Origin: Nannobrachium achirus
Lineage: Eukaryota > Chordata > Actinopteri > Myctophiformes > Myctophidae
Assembly (NCBI GenBank): GCA_963921795.1
Contig: OY997657.1
Location: 30,677,043 to 30,741,042, forward strand
Direction: 5' to 3'
DNA: 64,000 nt
Part shown: positions 35,869 through 51,377 of the stretch, piece by piece
Position numbering within the stretch: the stretch's first letter is position 1
Layout: each line of letters opens with the position of its first letter
Notes under the pieces: model-generated
Seen by the model: the letters and a program-made list of their open reading frames with translations, nothing else
What the model was told of the DNA's origin: nothing
The model's database searches: none
Made by a program: the position numbers and the translations under genes

Positions 35869-36653
35869 CGTATGTGCTTCATTTAGGAGAGAATATCTCA
35901 ACTGTTCTTGGCTAATATGACCCCAAGGAACAATGTAAGAACTGTGCGAAACTCTCTATCTGGGACGAAATACCGAAAATGACCACGCCAAATGACCACA
36001 ACTTCCAACATAGATTAGGCAGGGGGCCACAATTGTAAAATGACTTGAAGTCAGGGGCCACAAGACTGTTACAACAAAAATGAATAGTTTGACTGTTTGT
36101 TGTGTGCTATAGGTCACTCTGATAGGAGTAATAGTTTGACTGTTTGTTGTGTGCTATAGGTCGACATCATGTGTACATTATAGAACTTATTAGGGCCTGC
36201 TTTATACTGCATTCATGCATTTTGATGCACATACGGTAGGATAATGTCTGTGGCAGTCCTTTAAAGTGCACACGCAGGAAGTAGATATTTCAGTATGTTC
36301 TATGCACGGATCCCTGTCATGGAAGGGTCTGTGAGAAAGATATTGGAGACAGACTTGCAAGGTGAAGTGTTTACATGTTCCATGATCCATTAATTGAGAG
36401 CTATACCATCTTTCAGACCAGACCGCTATTTAGGATATAAGATAGATAGATAGATAGATACCTTTATTATCCCAAGGGGGAAAAAACTGTGTAAAACCTT
36501 CAATCGAAATTGGACAGTGCACTGCAGATGGATAATTATTTATTTGATGTAATGGACAACATCCTCTCAAAATTCAGAAATAGTTGCTACAAATGGATGG
36601 ATATGGCATGTGATGAACGGATTGCACTCAAAACTCATCTGTTGCTACCTGGC

Positions 36654-37313
36654 TACTTGAAAAGTACTGAGATGAGAAGTAGTAAAAGTACATTTTGATA
36701 CTTATTGTACTTTTACTTTTGATACTTAAAGGTGATACACCATGCATTTAAAAAGTATTTATATCATATTTATAAATGTCCCAAAAACGTTTTTCACAAG
36801 GTTTGAGGCTAAATTACCACTCCTGAATAGAGAGCCTCTCTCATTTTTGAATGGCTCTCAGAGCATTTCAGCTGCAGTACCACCTTTGGCCTGAACTGCG
36901 CCAACCCCCCCCCCACAAAATCACATGTATTATTATTTTTTTTATGATGACGTCACAATCGGCAGATGACGTCACAATCGGCAGCAAATCGGGATAGCCT
37001 GTTTTGAGAACCCGTGGGATACTTTTAACCTTCGCCTTCTCAAAACCAGAGAAAGACACAACGGTCAGAAATGGGACTTTGTGAGGATAGAAGGTGCTAG
37101 TGGGACCCCAAAAAAAGGTTTTAAAATAGGAAAAGTGAAATTTCATGGTGTATCACCTTTAAATACATTTTAACACCAGATACGTTCCTACATGTGAACT
37201 GCAACACTTTGACCCAAGTTATTTTCTTATGGAAGATTTCAACTTTTGAAATATCTGTAAGATATCTGTACTTTTACTCAAGTAATGCATTTCAAGTATA
37301 TGTGCCACTGTTT
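36654..37313. mobile_element. Diverged CAGTGGTG-type hAT element split by a TTAA element
   Basis: Flanks of the TTAA insertion carry the TACTTTTACT(C/T)AAGTA blocks typical of the intron-forming family, and the right end is GTGCCACTG. The left end is not clear. It is interrupted at 36726-37162. Confidence 0.5.
36730..37158. mobile_element. TTAA-flanked miniature element
   Basis: Perfect 15-bp inverted ends AGGTGATACACCATG and CATGGTGTATCACCT are bordered by TTAA at 36726-36729 and 37159-37162. A tandem TGACGTCACAATCGGCAG pair lies inside. It is nested in an older hAT-like element. Confidence 0.85.
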
Positions 37314-37818
37314 TCTTTTTTTTCACCATGTTTAACGTGTAAATCATGAATCAGCTGCACCTTTGTTACATGGCGGCTGGACAGCTACCCTCTCACCATA
37401 AAAGTAATAAAATATTAAATATATGGAATCTGGAGTGGGGCCACAAGAAAGCTCTACAGGGGCTGGATTTGGCCCACGGGCCGCCAGTTGAATATCATTG
37501 CTCTATTGATTTAGGAAGGGTGCCCAGCGACTCTTCAGAGTCATCATTTTGGTCAAATCCAATATGGCCACCACAGTTTAGGCAAACTTGGTGTCTGCTT
37601 CATTTTTGTTGACAATTAAAAACATGTTGGAATGCTTATCTTGATGATTAGTGTGTCCGAACTTCCAATTTTTTTTTTCCAATTTCAAAGATTGTGACCA
37701 TGGTATGTGAAAATGTTTTAATAATGTCAATATCAATCAACTGGCTCAACTACCTTGAACTTTGTCATTCTGTTTACAAATGTGATTTTGTTAGCTTTTT
37801 GAGCATTTACAGTAGTGG

Positions 37819-37884
<66 letters not shown>

Positions 37885-37890
37885 ATGTGC

Positions 37891-37922
<32 letters not shown>

Positions 37923-37972
37923 CTGTGTGTGCGTATGTGTGTGTGTGTGCGTGTGTGTATGTGTGCGTGTGC
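37819..37972. repeat. (GT)n microsatellite, interrupted
   Basis: Long GT tract with GC and TA interruptions; related GT/CGTG sequence continues to about 38090. Confidence 0.9.
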
Positions 37973-38099
37973 CCAAAGTCATAATTATGCATGTGGTGTA
38001 GGCTACAGCAGCACACATGCGTGCGTGCGTGCGTATGTGCGTGTGTCGGTGTGTGTGCGCGCACGCATGTGTGTTTGCGTGCGTGCGTGCCAAAGTGTG

Positions 38100-41000
38100 A
38101 CCCTGACATAACTCGGTGTAGTTAAGGATTTTCTTATCCTTTATTTCAGATAAGTACGTGTAGAGAGACGGGAAACCAAGGGCAGAGAGAGAAGAGACAT
38201 GCAAGAAAAGATGTGGGGGGAGGGAGGGCAGATTTATTTCCAAAAGTAAAAAAGTAATGTACAAGTATATATACAGTATATATTGTTTAGGAAACACTGC
38301 ACGTACATGAAATGTTTGGCCCATCAGATCAGACCCCGGGTGTGGATCCTGTCACATTTAAACCTTGCCAATTATAACAATCTTACATTTAGAGCATCTA
38401 TCATTTCCACAGTTGCTGCCTTCTGTATTACACAGTGCCATGCAATGTAGTAATGCAGGCAGAGGTATAAATAGGGCCTAAATCTATGATACGTGATGGA
38501 TGGGAGTCTAGAGAGCATTCATGATGTTTACACCTCGATAGTCTGGCTGTTGTTAGTTACCCTGTATCCTCACTAGCATGCTGGCATTTGGAGACATCTC
38601 ATCCAACACAGAGTTGACAAAGCTCAGTCCATTTCCTCTACTGCAAAGAGAGTGCCAAATCCTTACTTGAAATAAATGAAACATAAACACAGAAATAATC
38701 CACTGATGTCAGCATGGGGATTAAAATTCAAAATTCATGGCAGGATTTGTCCCTCCAACTAGGAGCTCTCAAGAAAGTGTCACATGGGAGTTCACTGCCT
38801 TCATTAGCATTCGTTTTCATATTGACCTAGTTACATAATAAAACTAATTTATGAATTCTAGGCCTTAATTCTCTCTGGCCGCCTTGAATCCCTCATTCAC
38901 TCTAGACAATAATGATGTCCTTGTAAATGTTTAGACATAATTCTCAGGGAAAACTATATGTGTCAGCAGTGTTCTACTATTTTAGAATAGTTATCTCTAG
39001 AAAAATTTCCTATTTAAATGTTACTCCTGCAATCCTCCTGGAATCCAAATGTGAGCCATCATCCAGCTCAAATTCCTGCCATAGCTATTAATGCTGCTGG
39101 AGCCTAATCAAGGTCAGTGCTTTTGCCAGAATGTGGAATATTTTCATAGGAAACTTGTAGAGTTGTGTATTTGAGCTGCAGTGTTTGTATTAGCCAAAAA
39201 AGCACAAAGCACTGGGGGAGTGAAGTTAGTATTCCTGAGAAAATATTTCACAGGAATCGCAGCTGATGCTCAAAACTACAGGAAAAGGGGAGGCTGGTCA
39301 AGGCACTCAAGTTCGTCTTTGCGTTTTGCAGTTGCCTGAGGCTCAAACAAGATTCTGCTTTCTTCTAATAGGTAAGTTTACATTTGGTGATTTGATTTCT
39401 AACAATTTAGAATATGGCAAATGAGTACTGTCTATTGTTGTCTATTTACTGTCCTAAATACTGAATGAAATCAGTAGGATGAATGTCACAGATTGATTGA
39501 GTGCGTTAATAGCTTCTACATTCTCAATAGTATACAACATTCTCTTCTCCTTAGCACGATATCTTATATACTGTATCTGATTTCTGACAGGTCTTGTCAA
39601 CCACTCCCACCATGACTTAAATGGCGAGATTGGTGGTGGGGGTGGGCATTACCCTGGCACTTACAGTGCCTCCCTGAAGGGGTGTAAGGTTTTGCTAGAT
39701 CATAGAATTTGTGATTGTACCTTCTTGTCCCCTGGCAAACCCCAGTGTGGCTATCTTGTTCTGTTTGAATGCTTTGCTGAGAGCTGGCTCTCCATGTCAG
39801 AGAAGAGTTTTGAGCCTGGGTCTGTGTGACCCCTCATTAACTACCAGAGCTTCCCCCTCGTCTGAACCTAATGGGTCCCACTTATACTGTCATCACCATG
39901 CTGACTAAATGTCAACTCCAGTTCGGCAAGGCTTTTGTCCTTCAGAGAGAAATGCCTGTATATCGTTGATCCCTCTAGTCTACCAGTCACTACCTCAAAG
40001 GAGGCACAAAAATGAATTCGTTCTTCTCTGAGATCATTTGATTAAGTGAAGGGGGGTGGGGGGAAACAGCCACACTGACACCTCACTCTAAAGATGAAAT
40101 GCTTTAGAAATAAGAGGACATCGGAGTCCAGGTCAGATAAAGGCCTTTCTATTGGGGCTAGACAGCCTGCATACGAAATCTGTTGGCAGCTTCCCCCTGG
40201 TTGACTTCAGAGGATTAAACGGGGCAAAGGAATATGCAAGATCAGCAAGCTTTTTGCTCTGCAGAGCTGGAACAGTCTGGCATCTATCTAAAAAGTTAAT
40301 AATCTAAGAGACAAAGACAGCCTCTGGTCTTGTGATCTACCAGAGATTGTGTGATTTGGGGAGGGCATTTATTATATAGTTGAGCAAATTCACAAATGCG
40401 TATGTGTGCACACACACACACACACACACACACGCGCATGCACGCACACATTATAATTGTATTAATATTTACATTGTACAAGAAAAATCCCTTTATTGGT
40501 GTGTCCCTACAAAAAATTATAATTCAGGACTATTTCAAGAAGTTGACCGACCGTGACAAAATTGTGGTTTTGTTGGAGCCATTAGTGGTTTTGTTTTTGC
40601 TGATGAAAATAGGTCAGACCCACAGTGACTTGGTGCCACAGGACAGCCATACAGTAGCCTACCGACTCATGCAACAAAGACAGGACACATGTGGCTCAAA
40701 CAGCTATAAATGAAATGAGGGTTTATTCAAGGTCCCTGGCTTTTTTGATTTGCATCTGCTGATGTGGACGCCGATGGCAACTGATACATGTCATCGTAAT
40801 CAAGAGGCAGTTGAAAACTGTAATCCAATGTATCCTCCTATTTACAATGAATTTGGCTAGGACAATGTCATTTTAAAATAAGCCATTTCCCCTTCCCAGA
40901 ACTATTTCCTGGCCCTAAATCCACAACCTGATATGGTATTTCTTTTCCCCCTTAAAATCAAATGCAGCAAATTACAGCTGAATGCAGGTCAACAATAACT

Positions 41001-43245
41001 TGGGTATATCTCCCCCTGGCCCATAGAGGTTTGTAGACATCACTCTCTTACACAACACATTGGAAAACAAACCCAGTTGTCTGGCAACAAGTTCAACACA
41101 TTTGCATGGTGTGACTATTCAGAGGTGGAGAGCCATATGGAACAACTACATTGCCATTACAGCTATGTGTCTGAACTAAAGAGAGAAGATGTTGAGGAAG
41201 TGTGTCCATCTTATCGGAGTTGCATTCCTCTCAGACATATTCCTCTCGCTGACCTTCCTGTGTGGGTGTATGAAGGATTAGACCTCTGGGCTGGCTGGTG
41301 GTCTTCTAAGCCTATTTTTATAGACCCCTGCACCCTGATCCTCCTGAAAAATGATATGACCACATGGTCTGAGATTCAAATGTAATTACTTGGCTGTCAG
41401 TCAGAGATAATCAAGCGCAAGGATCTTTTAATGAGGTGGCAAAGTGGCAGTTGGTATGCATGGTGTTTGAGTACATGCTGTCTGACATGTATTTTCTACC
41501 TTTTCACTTATTGCCATTTGTTCAGTTGATACGGCCAAACATACTGTAAATAAACAATAGTCGATTTCCATTTTGTTAGTTATAATGTAATATTCAGGAC
41601 ACTGATCTTTTCCCATTTGCAGAGACAGGGCCCATTATTAGCAAAGGATGTGATTTTGAAACGAAATTCACCAGTACAATCAAGCAGCTATTTGCAGCCA
41701 TATAATAACCTATTATATCCACTGTCCAGTGTTTTCTTCTGTTCAATCTTGTGTAAGGTGATGGCCACTCTTCCATGGCTTTACTGAGCGTTGAATCTTC
41801 ACAGAGCCAAAGCTTCCAAACATATAAAGCTACTGTCATAAGCCATTGACAGGGACTGAATCCAATAATATTCAGAGCCTGGCATCCACTTGGCTATTGG
41901 CAACTCCCCATCGCACCGTACAGTAAGCCATCTACTGTACTACTGCTTGTGTGGAGCAGGCATGGGCCAGGGCCATAAATGTATCCAGACATGACATGAC
42001 ATGACATGAGGCAAAATCTGAAAATTATTGTTCAGCAGTTTTATGAACGGAAGATATTCTTCAGATGATGTGAAACTGATGTCAAACAAATTGACTTGAT
42101 TTAAGAGTATAACAGGAAGAGTCAGCTTTGGTGTTTAAACACAGATTTCTCACTTTAGCAGTGCTTGAATTACCTCACACATACTGTGTTTTCTTCATAG
42201 AAGAATCAACATGTTATCTAAATGATTAATCTAAACATATTGAATTATATCCAATATTAAAATTGGCGGAGCAGGCGAGCAGGCAGACAGATGGACGTAC
42301 CACTTACATCATGCTCATGTCACCATAACCACAATCTGGGAACCCATCATCAAAGAAAGTGCGACGCCCACTCTGTCTCTCTTCCTTTGCCATCATTGAC
42401 TCTGTCTCGAGAGATTGCCATAACCATAAGGTCGCCCTTTAGGACAGTGTGTTGTCTAACCTCAATGTGTCATCATGGCATCAGCAAACAAATCAGTCAG
42501 CTCCATATATGGGCACAAAAGGGGGCATGTCCATATACTGATGGCATCAGGGATCTCCATATATGGAGATAAAAGGGACATGGGCATATTGACAGATACA
42601 GAGATCTCCATATATGGACATAAAAGGACTCTTCAAATACAGTATAGGCATAAAATGGATAAGGACCGACCGATACAAATATCTCCACACATGGTCATAA
42701 AAGGGACATGGACTGACAGATACAGAGATGTATTCTTTGTGTTCTTTGCTGCACGTATTTCTTTCTGCATATTGCATCCTTCATTGCTTCCCAACATTTG
42801 TATGATTAAAGAATAATAACTAAATTGACACAAGTGCTTGGTGACATGCAAACCTCAACTCCCTTAAAAGGTGGAGAATGATGCAGTGGAGCATGTACTC
42901 GAGTCTCCCCAGAGATTATCGCTAATAAGAGGGACAGTATTTATAGATGAGCCCCCAATGTATCCCCTTAATCCTGCCTCACCCCTTTCCATGCCCACTC
43001 CACTGCCTGCATTGCTCTGTACAGCATCAAGCTCAGCCTCATCCTCTGCCCCACATCAACTGAGGTAGAGACTTAGTTACTTCAACAGAAGGTCACGCTT
43101 CACCATTTGCCAATGCTTTCGGACAGGGAGGAAAAATTGCTTTCCTTTGACATGGTCGATGAGAACGGGAACATATTGCTCAGGCTCTGATTGTATGAAG
43201 TAGCATCTGTTACTGGAATTTTCTCCTTTTCTTTCCTATTGTTAG
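38100..43245. other. Gene-free spacer upstream of fhl5
   Basis: About 5 kb without a supported coding exon. Visible content: a CA tract at about 40409-40432 and CCATATATGG motifs with GACATAAAAGG-type followers at about 42505-42690. ORFs such as 41077-41385 show no domain. The stretch 38600-39200 is unusually free of repeats and could hold conserved non-coding elements, which needs alignment to judge. The fhl5 promoter and any 5' non-coding exon should be in the last kilobase. Confidence 0.45.
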
Positions 43246-43262
43246 ACGAGAAACGAGTGACC

Positions 43263-46239
<2,977 letters not shown>

Positions 46240-46260
46240 TCCTCCTCCTTCCGTGGGGTC

Positions 46261-46787
46261 CAGGGACGTGCTGGGCCACTGATTCAGCCCAGGAAAGGGA
46301 GAGAGTTGGAGAGGCCCTCATTGCGTGCTATAGAGAGAGATCTCTCTCTATAGCGCTGCTGCTACTCAAAGATTTGCCATTTCAGATCATGACAAGTGAC
46401 AAGCCAGTGGGCCAGTTGTTGTCGGGTGGAAACCTTGTATGTCCAAAACCGTTTGTTTTGTATTTAAACTAGTGAAAACAGCCGATCTACAAGCACACAA
46501 CGCCTCGCGTGTGCTTGTAGATCTGCTGTTTTCACTACTTTTGTGCAACGGCCTTGTATGATGAAGCAGGGCTTTGCTTTGCGAAAAAATGTATACATTT
46601 GAAACTTGGAGATACAAGGTTTCTGCCCGACAGTGACGATATACTTTGTTGACTGCCCAGCCCCCAAAATGGAACGAAGGCCGACATTTTATTTTTTATT
46701 TTTTCCTAATGGCCGGCCTGGACCGGCCGGGAATGAACCGGCCGTTCGGGAGTTGTCCCGCTTTTCCCAATGGCCAGCACGTCCCTG
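46261..46787. mobile_element. hAT miniature element, family A copy 3, in the fhl5 3'UTR
   Basis: The ends CAGGGACGTGCTGGGCC and GGCCAGCACGTCCCTG are flanked by a perfect 8-bp duplication GTGGGGTC (46253-46260 and 46788-46795). The hairpin module lies at 46474-46536. It starts 22 nt after the fhl5 stop codon, so fhl5 transcripts should carry it. Confidence 0.93.
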
Positions 46788-47080
46788 GTGGGGTCTCACT
46801 CCCTCATGGCCATGGAATCAGAACACAGTGTAATTATAATGCTTACTAAGGGTCACTGAATATTTCCTCTGGCTCTTGCATTAGTAAAGCCAACAGCCTA
46901 GCTGGTGCATAATGCATATTATAAATGTCACTGCATGTCCCGGTACAATGTAAAATGTGTTAATGTAACTGTAAAGAGAATACAAAAAAATGGCCCATAA
47001 GGGTCCATTCAGACTTTTGACCCTATAGGGATTTTACAGCGTATGATAATAGTTGTGCAGCTGTAGCTCTCCCAGGCCTG

Positions 47081-47281
<201 letters not shown>

Positions 47282-48087
47282 CAAAACACCTGCCTGACTG
47301 TGTGTGTAACCAAAATATTCTATATATTAAATCACAGAAATACTAGAGTAATACTACAACGTTATATTTGCATTACATCTGAATCACATCCCTTAAAGGT
47401 GCTTCTAAGAAATTCCTTAAATTTGTCAACAAACAATTAAGGAGAAAATATAGTCCAAATGGCAATTTAAAGAGTTCCCAATGAATTTATTATCAACTGT
47501 TCCACTACTCATGGAATGGTAGAGAATACTCAGTGGCAATTAATTTAAATGACAATAAACATCAATTGCCCTTCTGTAGCATCTAGAGTGAAACTGTCTA
47601 ATACTGGCGTCAACATATACATTTATCTTGCTAAAATAAAGAATGGCTTTCTAGATCTTTACCTTGAAAGCCTTGTTGTGATAACTTGTGACCAATGGAT
47701 CTCAATGACAAATTGTCTTTAAATGTAATGTTATAGTCTTAAGGTTTTATTCTAGTATTCCAGTGATGTACGTATATCCCATCAAGTATTGTGGTGGTCA
47801 TAACATGAAGCGTGTGCTGTTATATTTTAACCTACTTTGTTCCATATCATGTACTGTATTTGGATTGTGTCATCCCACGCTCCACATGTTCTGAAGTAGA
47901 GGATGAAAGCTCAAACAATAATTTGATGCTGTTTGCCTTATGGAGTTGTATGGGGTATCTGTCACAGAGTATTTCTACCTACTCACACTAGTAGGACATT
48001 GCACACAGACGCACGCACGCACGCACACACACTGTCACCCCCACACACACACGTGCACATGCACTCACTCGCTCACTCTCTCTCTCA

Positions 48088-48089
<2 letters not shown>

Positions 48090-48164
<75 letters not shown>
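48090..48164. repeat. (CA)n microsatellite
   Basis: About 37 CA units, 30 bp left of the large inverted repeat. Confidence 0.95.
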
Positions 48165-48166
<2 letters not shown>

Positions 48167-48194
48167 CCTTCTATGGCTGCACTCTCACTGGAAC

Positions 48195-48427
48195 GCACTA
48201 AGTTGTGTGAGAGTTGTGTGGGGGAGGCGGGGGGCAGAGACAGCACAATGCATTCCGGATGGAAGTCTAGTGGTTTGAAGTCTAGTGCGTGTTGTGTGCT
48301 TGTTGGATGGTGCTCTGTGCAACCACAGGACTCTCACTAGACTTCAAACCACTAGACTTCCATCCAGAATGCATTGCGCTGTCTCTGCCCCCCGCCTCCC
48401 CCACACAACTCTCACACAACTTAGTGC
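48195..48427. repeat. Large inverted repeat, 93-bp arms
   Basis: Arms 48195-48287 and 48335-48427 are reverse complements with two mismatches in 93 bp and a 47-bp spacer. The outer edges read GCACTAAGTTGTGTGAGAG. Such near-identity implies a recent origin or ongoing arm correction. I found no target duplication, so it may be an inverted duplication rather than a transposon. Confidence 0.9.
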
Positions 48428-48591
48428 CTGCCTGTGTGTGGAAAGCCTATTAATTGATGAGCATAAAGCCTCCTCTGCAGCACTGTACACTATGGTACTG
48501 GCCTCTGGGTGGCAAGTACCGGTAGGCCTACTGTAGAGGAGGAGGGGTGTTTTGGTCATGTTCTCTATGGCAATGGCAATCTGGCAATCTG

Positions 48592-48596
<5 letters not shown>

Positions 48597-48651
<55 letters not shown>
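48597..48651. repeat. (TA)n microsatellite
   Basis: About 27 TA units. Confidence 0.95.
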
Positions 48652-48654
<3 letters not shown>

Positions 48655-49509
48655 GTATGGGCGCCAAAAGGTCTTGCTTGTTTATTTGATTGTTTAGGTT
48701 ATTCCTACGATGTTGGTAATAGGACGATGTCATTTGACTTTGTGCCGTGTGGTAGGATCCACTACTTATAGAAGGGAGGCTGCAGAACAGGTGCAGTTAG
48801 TCAGTTGGGCTTGATGGTAGCAAGCTGAAAACACCTAGGGGAGAGCTGCCAGGTACCTTTGCGGAGGGTTATTACTTTTAAACAGTTTCTTGAATTCTTA
48901 GAGTTATTTTTCTTAGTTTTGCTGTTCTTAGTTTTGCTGTTCAGTCTATTTTTGAAACCCTTATTTCGTTGCCAGCTTTATTTTTGTGTCATAGTGGCTG
49001 CACTATAAATAAGCTGCAGAAGACTGTTGGAGGGATTTGGGGGAAAATAAAATATCCCAAAATTGCATTCTCAGACTCTGACTGTCTTTTTGGAGGCTTT
49101 GAAGTGTATAACAATAGGCCAACTTTACAGTATCTACTATGATGCATTCAGATTTTTTTAGTTTTCAACTTTTGCTATTGTCCCTGCATAAAATATCTAA
49201 ATACCATTGTCTGCATAACATTATACTTACTTAGATTATGAATAGACTTCCCTATGCCGGCTGTTTTGACTCCCCACTGTACATGTGTCTAGTGTTAACA
49301 TAACATTTTGTTGCAATGATGCCATTCAGAGGAAAAGCCTACACATTTCAGATTATTTGAATGTCTCAGCAGGTATTCTGTAGTACAGTATGCAGAAGAA
49401 TACTTGCAGGAGAGAAATCAAAGTTACAGGTAACATACTGGAATTGACTTGTGTCTGTAGCTTTATTGCGGCCGTAGGTCGCAGTTTAGTATCAAAACCT
49501 CCACCGGCC

Positions 49510-49582
49510 GTCCGTCGGTCGGTCGGTCGGTCGGTCGGTCGGTCGGTCGGTCGGTCACACGTCACACGTCACACGTCACACC
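49510..49582. repeat. (TCGG)n and CACACGT tandem tract
   Basis: About ten TCGG units pass into four units of CACACGT. The CpG-bearing unit is unusual in this AT-rich region. Confidence 0.9.
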
Positions 49583-49800
49583 TTTGCCCTGCTCATATCT
49601 CCGCATCAGTATGACATCACACCACATGTGCACACAAACCTTTGTGTACGTTGCTGTGGCAACAGTCTGTTGTTGCTGGTCTGTTAGTGTACGTTAGCAA
49701 CCACCTTAGCAACCATGGTTTTACCCTAGCAACCAACTGTTTACCCTAGCAACCAACTGTTTACCATAGCAACCATGTTTTTTTACCCTAGCAACCAACT

Positions 49801-50131
49801 GGGCATAAAAGGGATTCTGTTAGGGATCTCCATATATGGGCATAAAAGGGATTCTTTTAGGGATCTCCATATATGGGCATAAAAGGGATTCTGTTAGCTG
49901 TTAGGGATCTCCATATATGGGCATAAAAGGGATTCTGTTAGGGATCTCCATATATGGGCATAAAAGGGATTCTGTTAGCTGTTAGTGATCTCCATATATG
50001 GGCATAAAAGGGATGCTGTTAGGGATCTCCATATATGGGCATAAAAGGGATTCTGTTAGGGATCTCCATATATGGGCATGAAAGGGATTCTGTTAGGGAT
50101 CTCCATATATGGGCATAAAAGGGATTGTATC
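49801..50131. repeat. 37-bp minisatellite with eight CCATATATGG motifs
   Basis: Units of GGGATCTCCATATATGGGCA plus TAAAAGGGATTCTGTTA. CCATATATGG starts at 49830, 49867, 49911, 49948, 49992, 50029, 50066 and 50103; the spacing is 37 bp, or 44 bp where TTAGCTG is added. Outlying copies of the motif lie near 50171, 50342 and 50422, and related sequence occurs at 1.84-1.99 kb and 42.5-42.7 kb. Confidence 0.93.
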
Positions 50132-51377
50132 CCAGATGATGCCCTGTTAGGAGATCCACACTAACAGAATCCATATATGGTCCTACCGACAGCTGCTATA
50201 AGCCAACCCTGGCGATGAGGTCTGAGTCGAAGAAATGCTTCTTTCCTGGCAAGAATTGCCCCTTTATACTGTAGGGCTCGTTTGTGTATTGTATGACATC
50301 ACGCCACATCATCGGCTGAGGACTGTGTGATGTCATCATATCTCCATATATGGAGACATAAGTTGCTCATGCCCAAATATGGGCTGGTGAGGTCAGACTT
50401 AGTGTGATGCGTAGGTTATCTCCATATATGGAGATTCAACCTCAATGAGTAACCATGGCAAACTGTCAACTGCCCGTATGTCTTGATAATTGGTAAAACA
50501 AACTTTTGGCCTATTTGTAGAGATAAGCGACCAACGGTCGCTTATCTCCCGATTAGGGAGTCTTACTGGTGATAATACTGTCCCATTCCTATAATAAGTA
50601 CATAATTATACAAATAAATAATGAGTTCTGCTTTGCGCCACGTATTGAGGTCAGGTCACCACACCAAGATATCAGTAAAAAAGTATAAAGCATTCAGTTG
50701 TAACATTATGAATAACACAAGTTCACAACATACTGTACAGTAGGTGACCACACTTTATGATTGACAAATTGCTCACATTGTAAACATGTTTACTTGGGCT
50801 CAAGGTTCATTCCCATGCTACTCAACTTTAACATCATCTACTGACCACAGTGTCATTTTTGGTACAGGCCAAGGCCAGAACTACAAGTCACTGTGAACTC
50901 TGCGGGCACCTCAAAATATCTATGTTGACCATAACCATTGTTTTGATCCTTGTGAAAGAATTTTATTGGTCAAAGGGTTGGAGGGATTGTGTAATTGTCC
51001 CTGCAGACAGGGGTGTGCGGTGTAAACTGCTGACACAGACTTCCTGTCAGGGTAGAGTCACATGAGGAGGTCAAGCAAGCCGCTCACTTTACAATGTAGC
51101 TGAGATCACAAACATTCCGGGAAGAGCAGGGATCTTCAGAGAGGTATGGATTTCATTTGAATGTGTAAATATATACACATTGTTCAGAATCTCTTTTTGT
51201 GCTTCCTTGCTATTGTAAAGACTTATAACTTATACCCAATAACAAAATTGATGGTCTGTATTCTTGCTGCTCATTTCCTGGTTTCTGCAAAGTCATTTGA
51301 AAACCTTTGGATTGAAAACCACACAGGGTTCTGCTTTTACTGTACCTTACGGAATTAAAACAGAGAATCATCTCAGC

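Larger units (their letters stand above)
47281..51377. other. fhl5-tgfbrap1-like spacer
   Basis: No coding exon is supported. It contains a CA microsatellite, a 93-bp-arm inverted repeat, a TA microsatellite, a TCGG tract and the 37-bp minisatellite, each listed separately, and short tandem copies of ACCCTAGCAACCAACTGTTT at 49715-49800. The 5'UTR of the tgfbrap1-like gene should lie in the last few hundred bases; a candidate non-coding exon ends near 51143 (CAGAGAG before GTATGG). Confidence 0.5.

Noticed and set aside
41077-41385. 102-codon ORF upstream of fhl5
   Set aside because: No recognisable family, no promoter or splice context, and length is within chance for the region.
49801-50131. 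Regular ~37-bp repeats resembling a CRISPR array
   Set aside because: The whole unit repeats with no unique spacers, it lies in a vertebrate genome, and there are no cas genes. It is a minisatellite.
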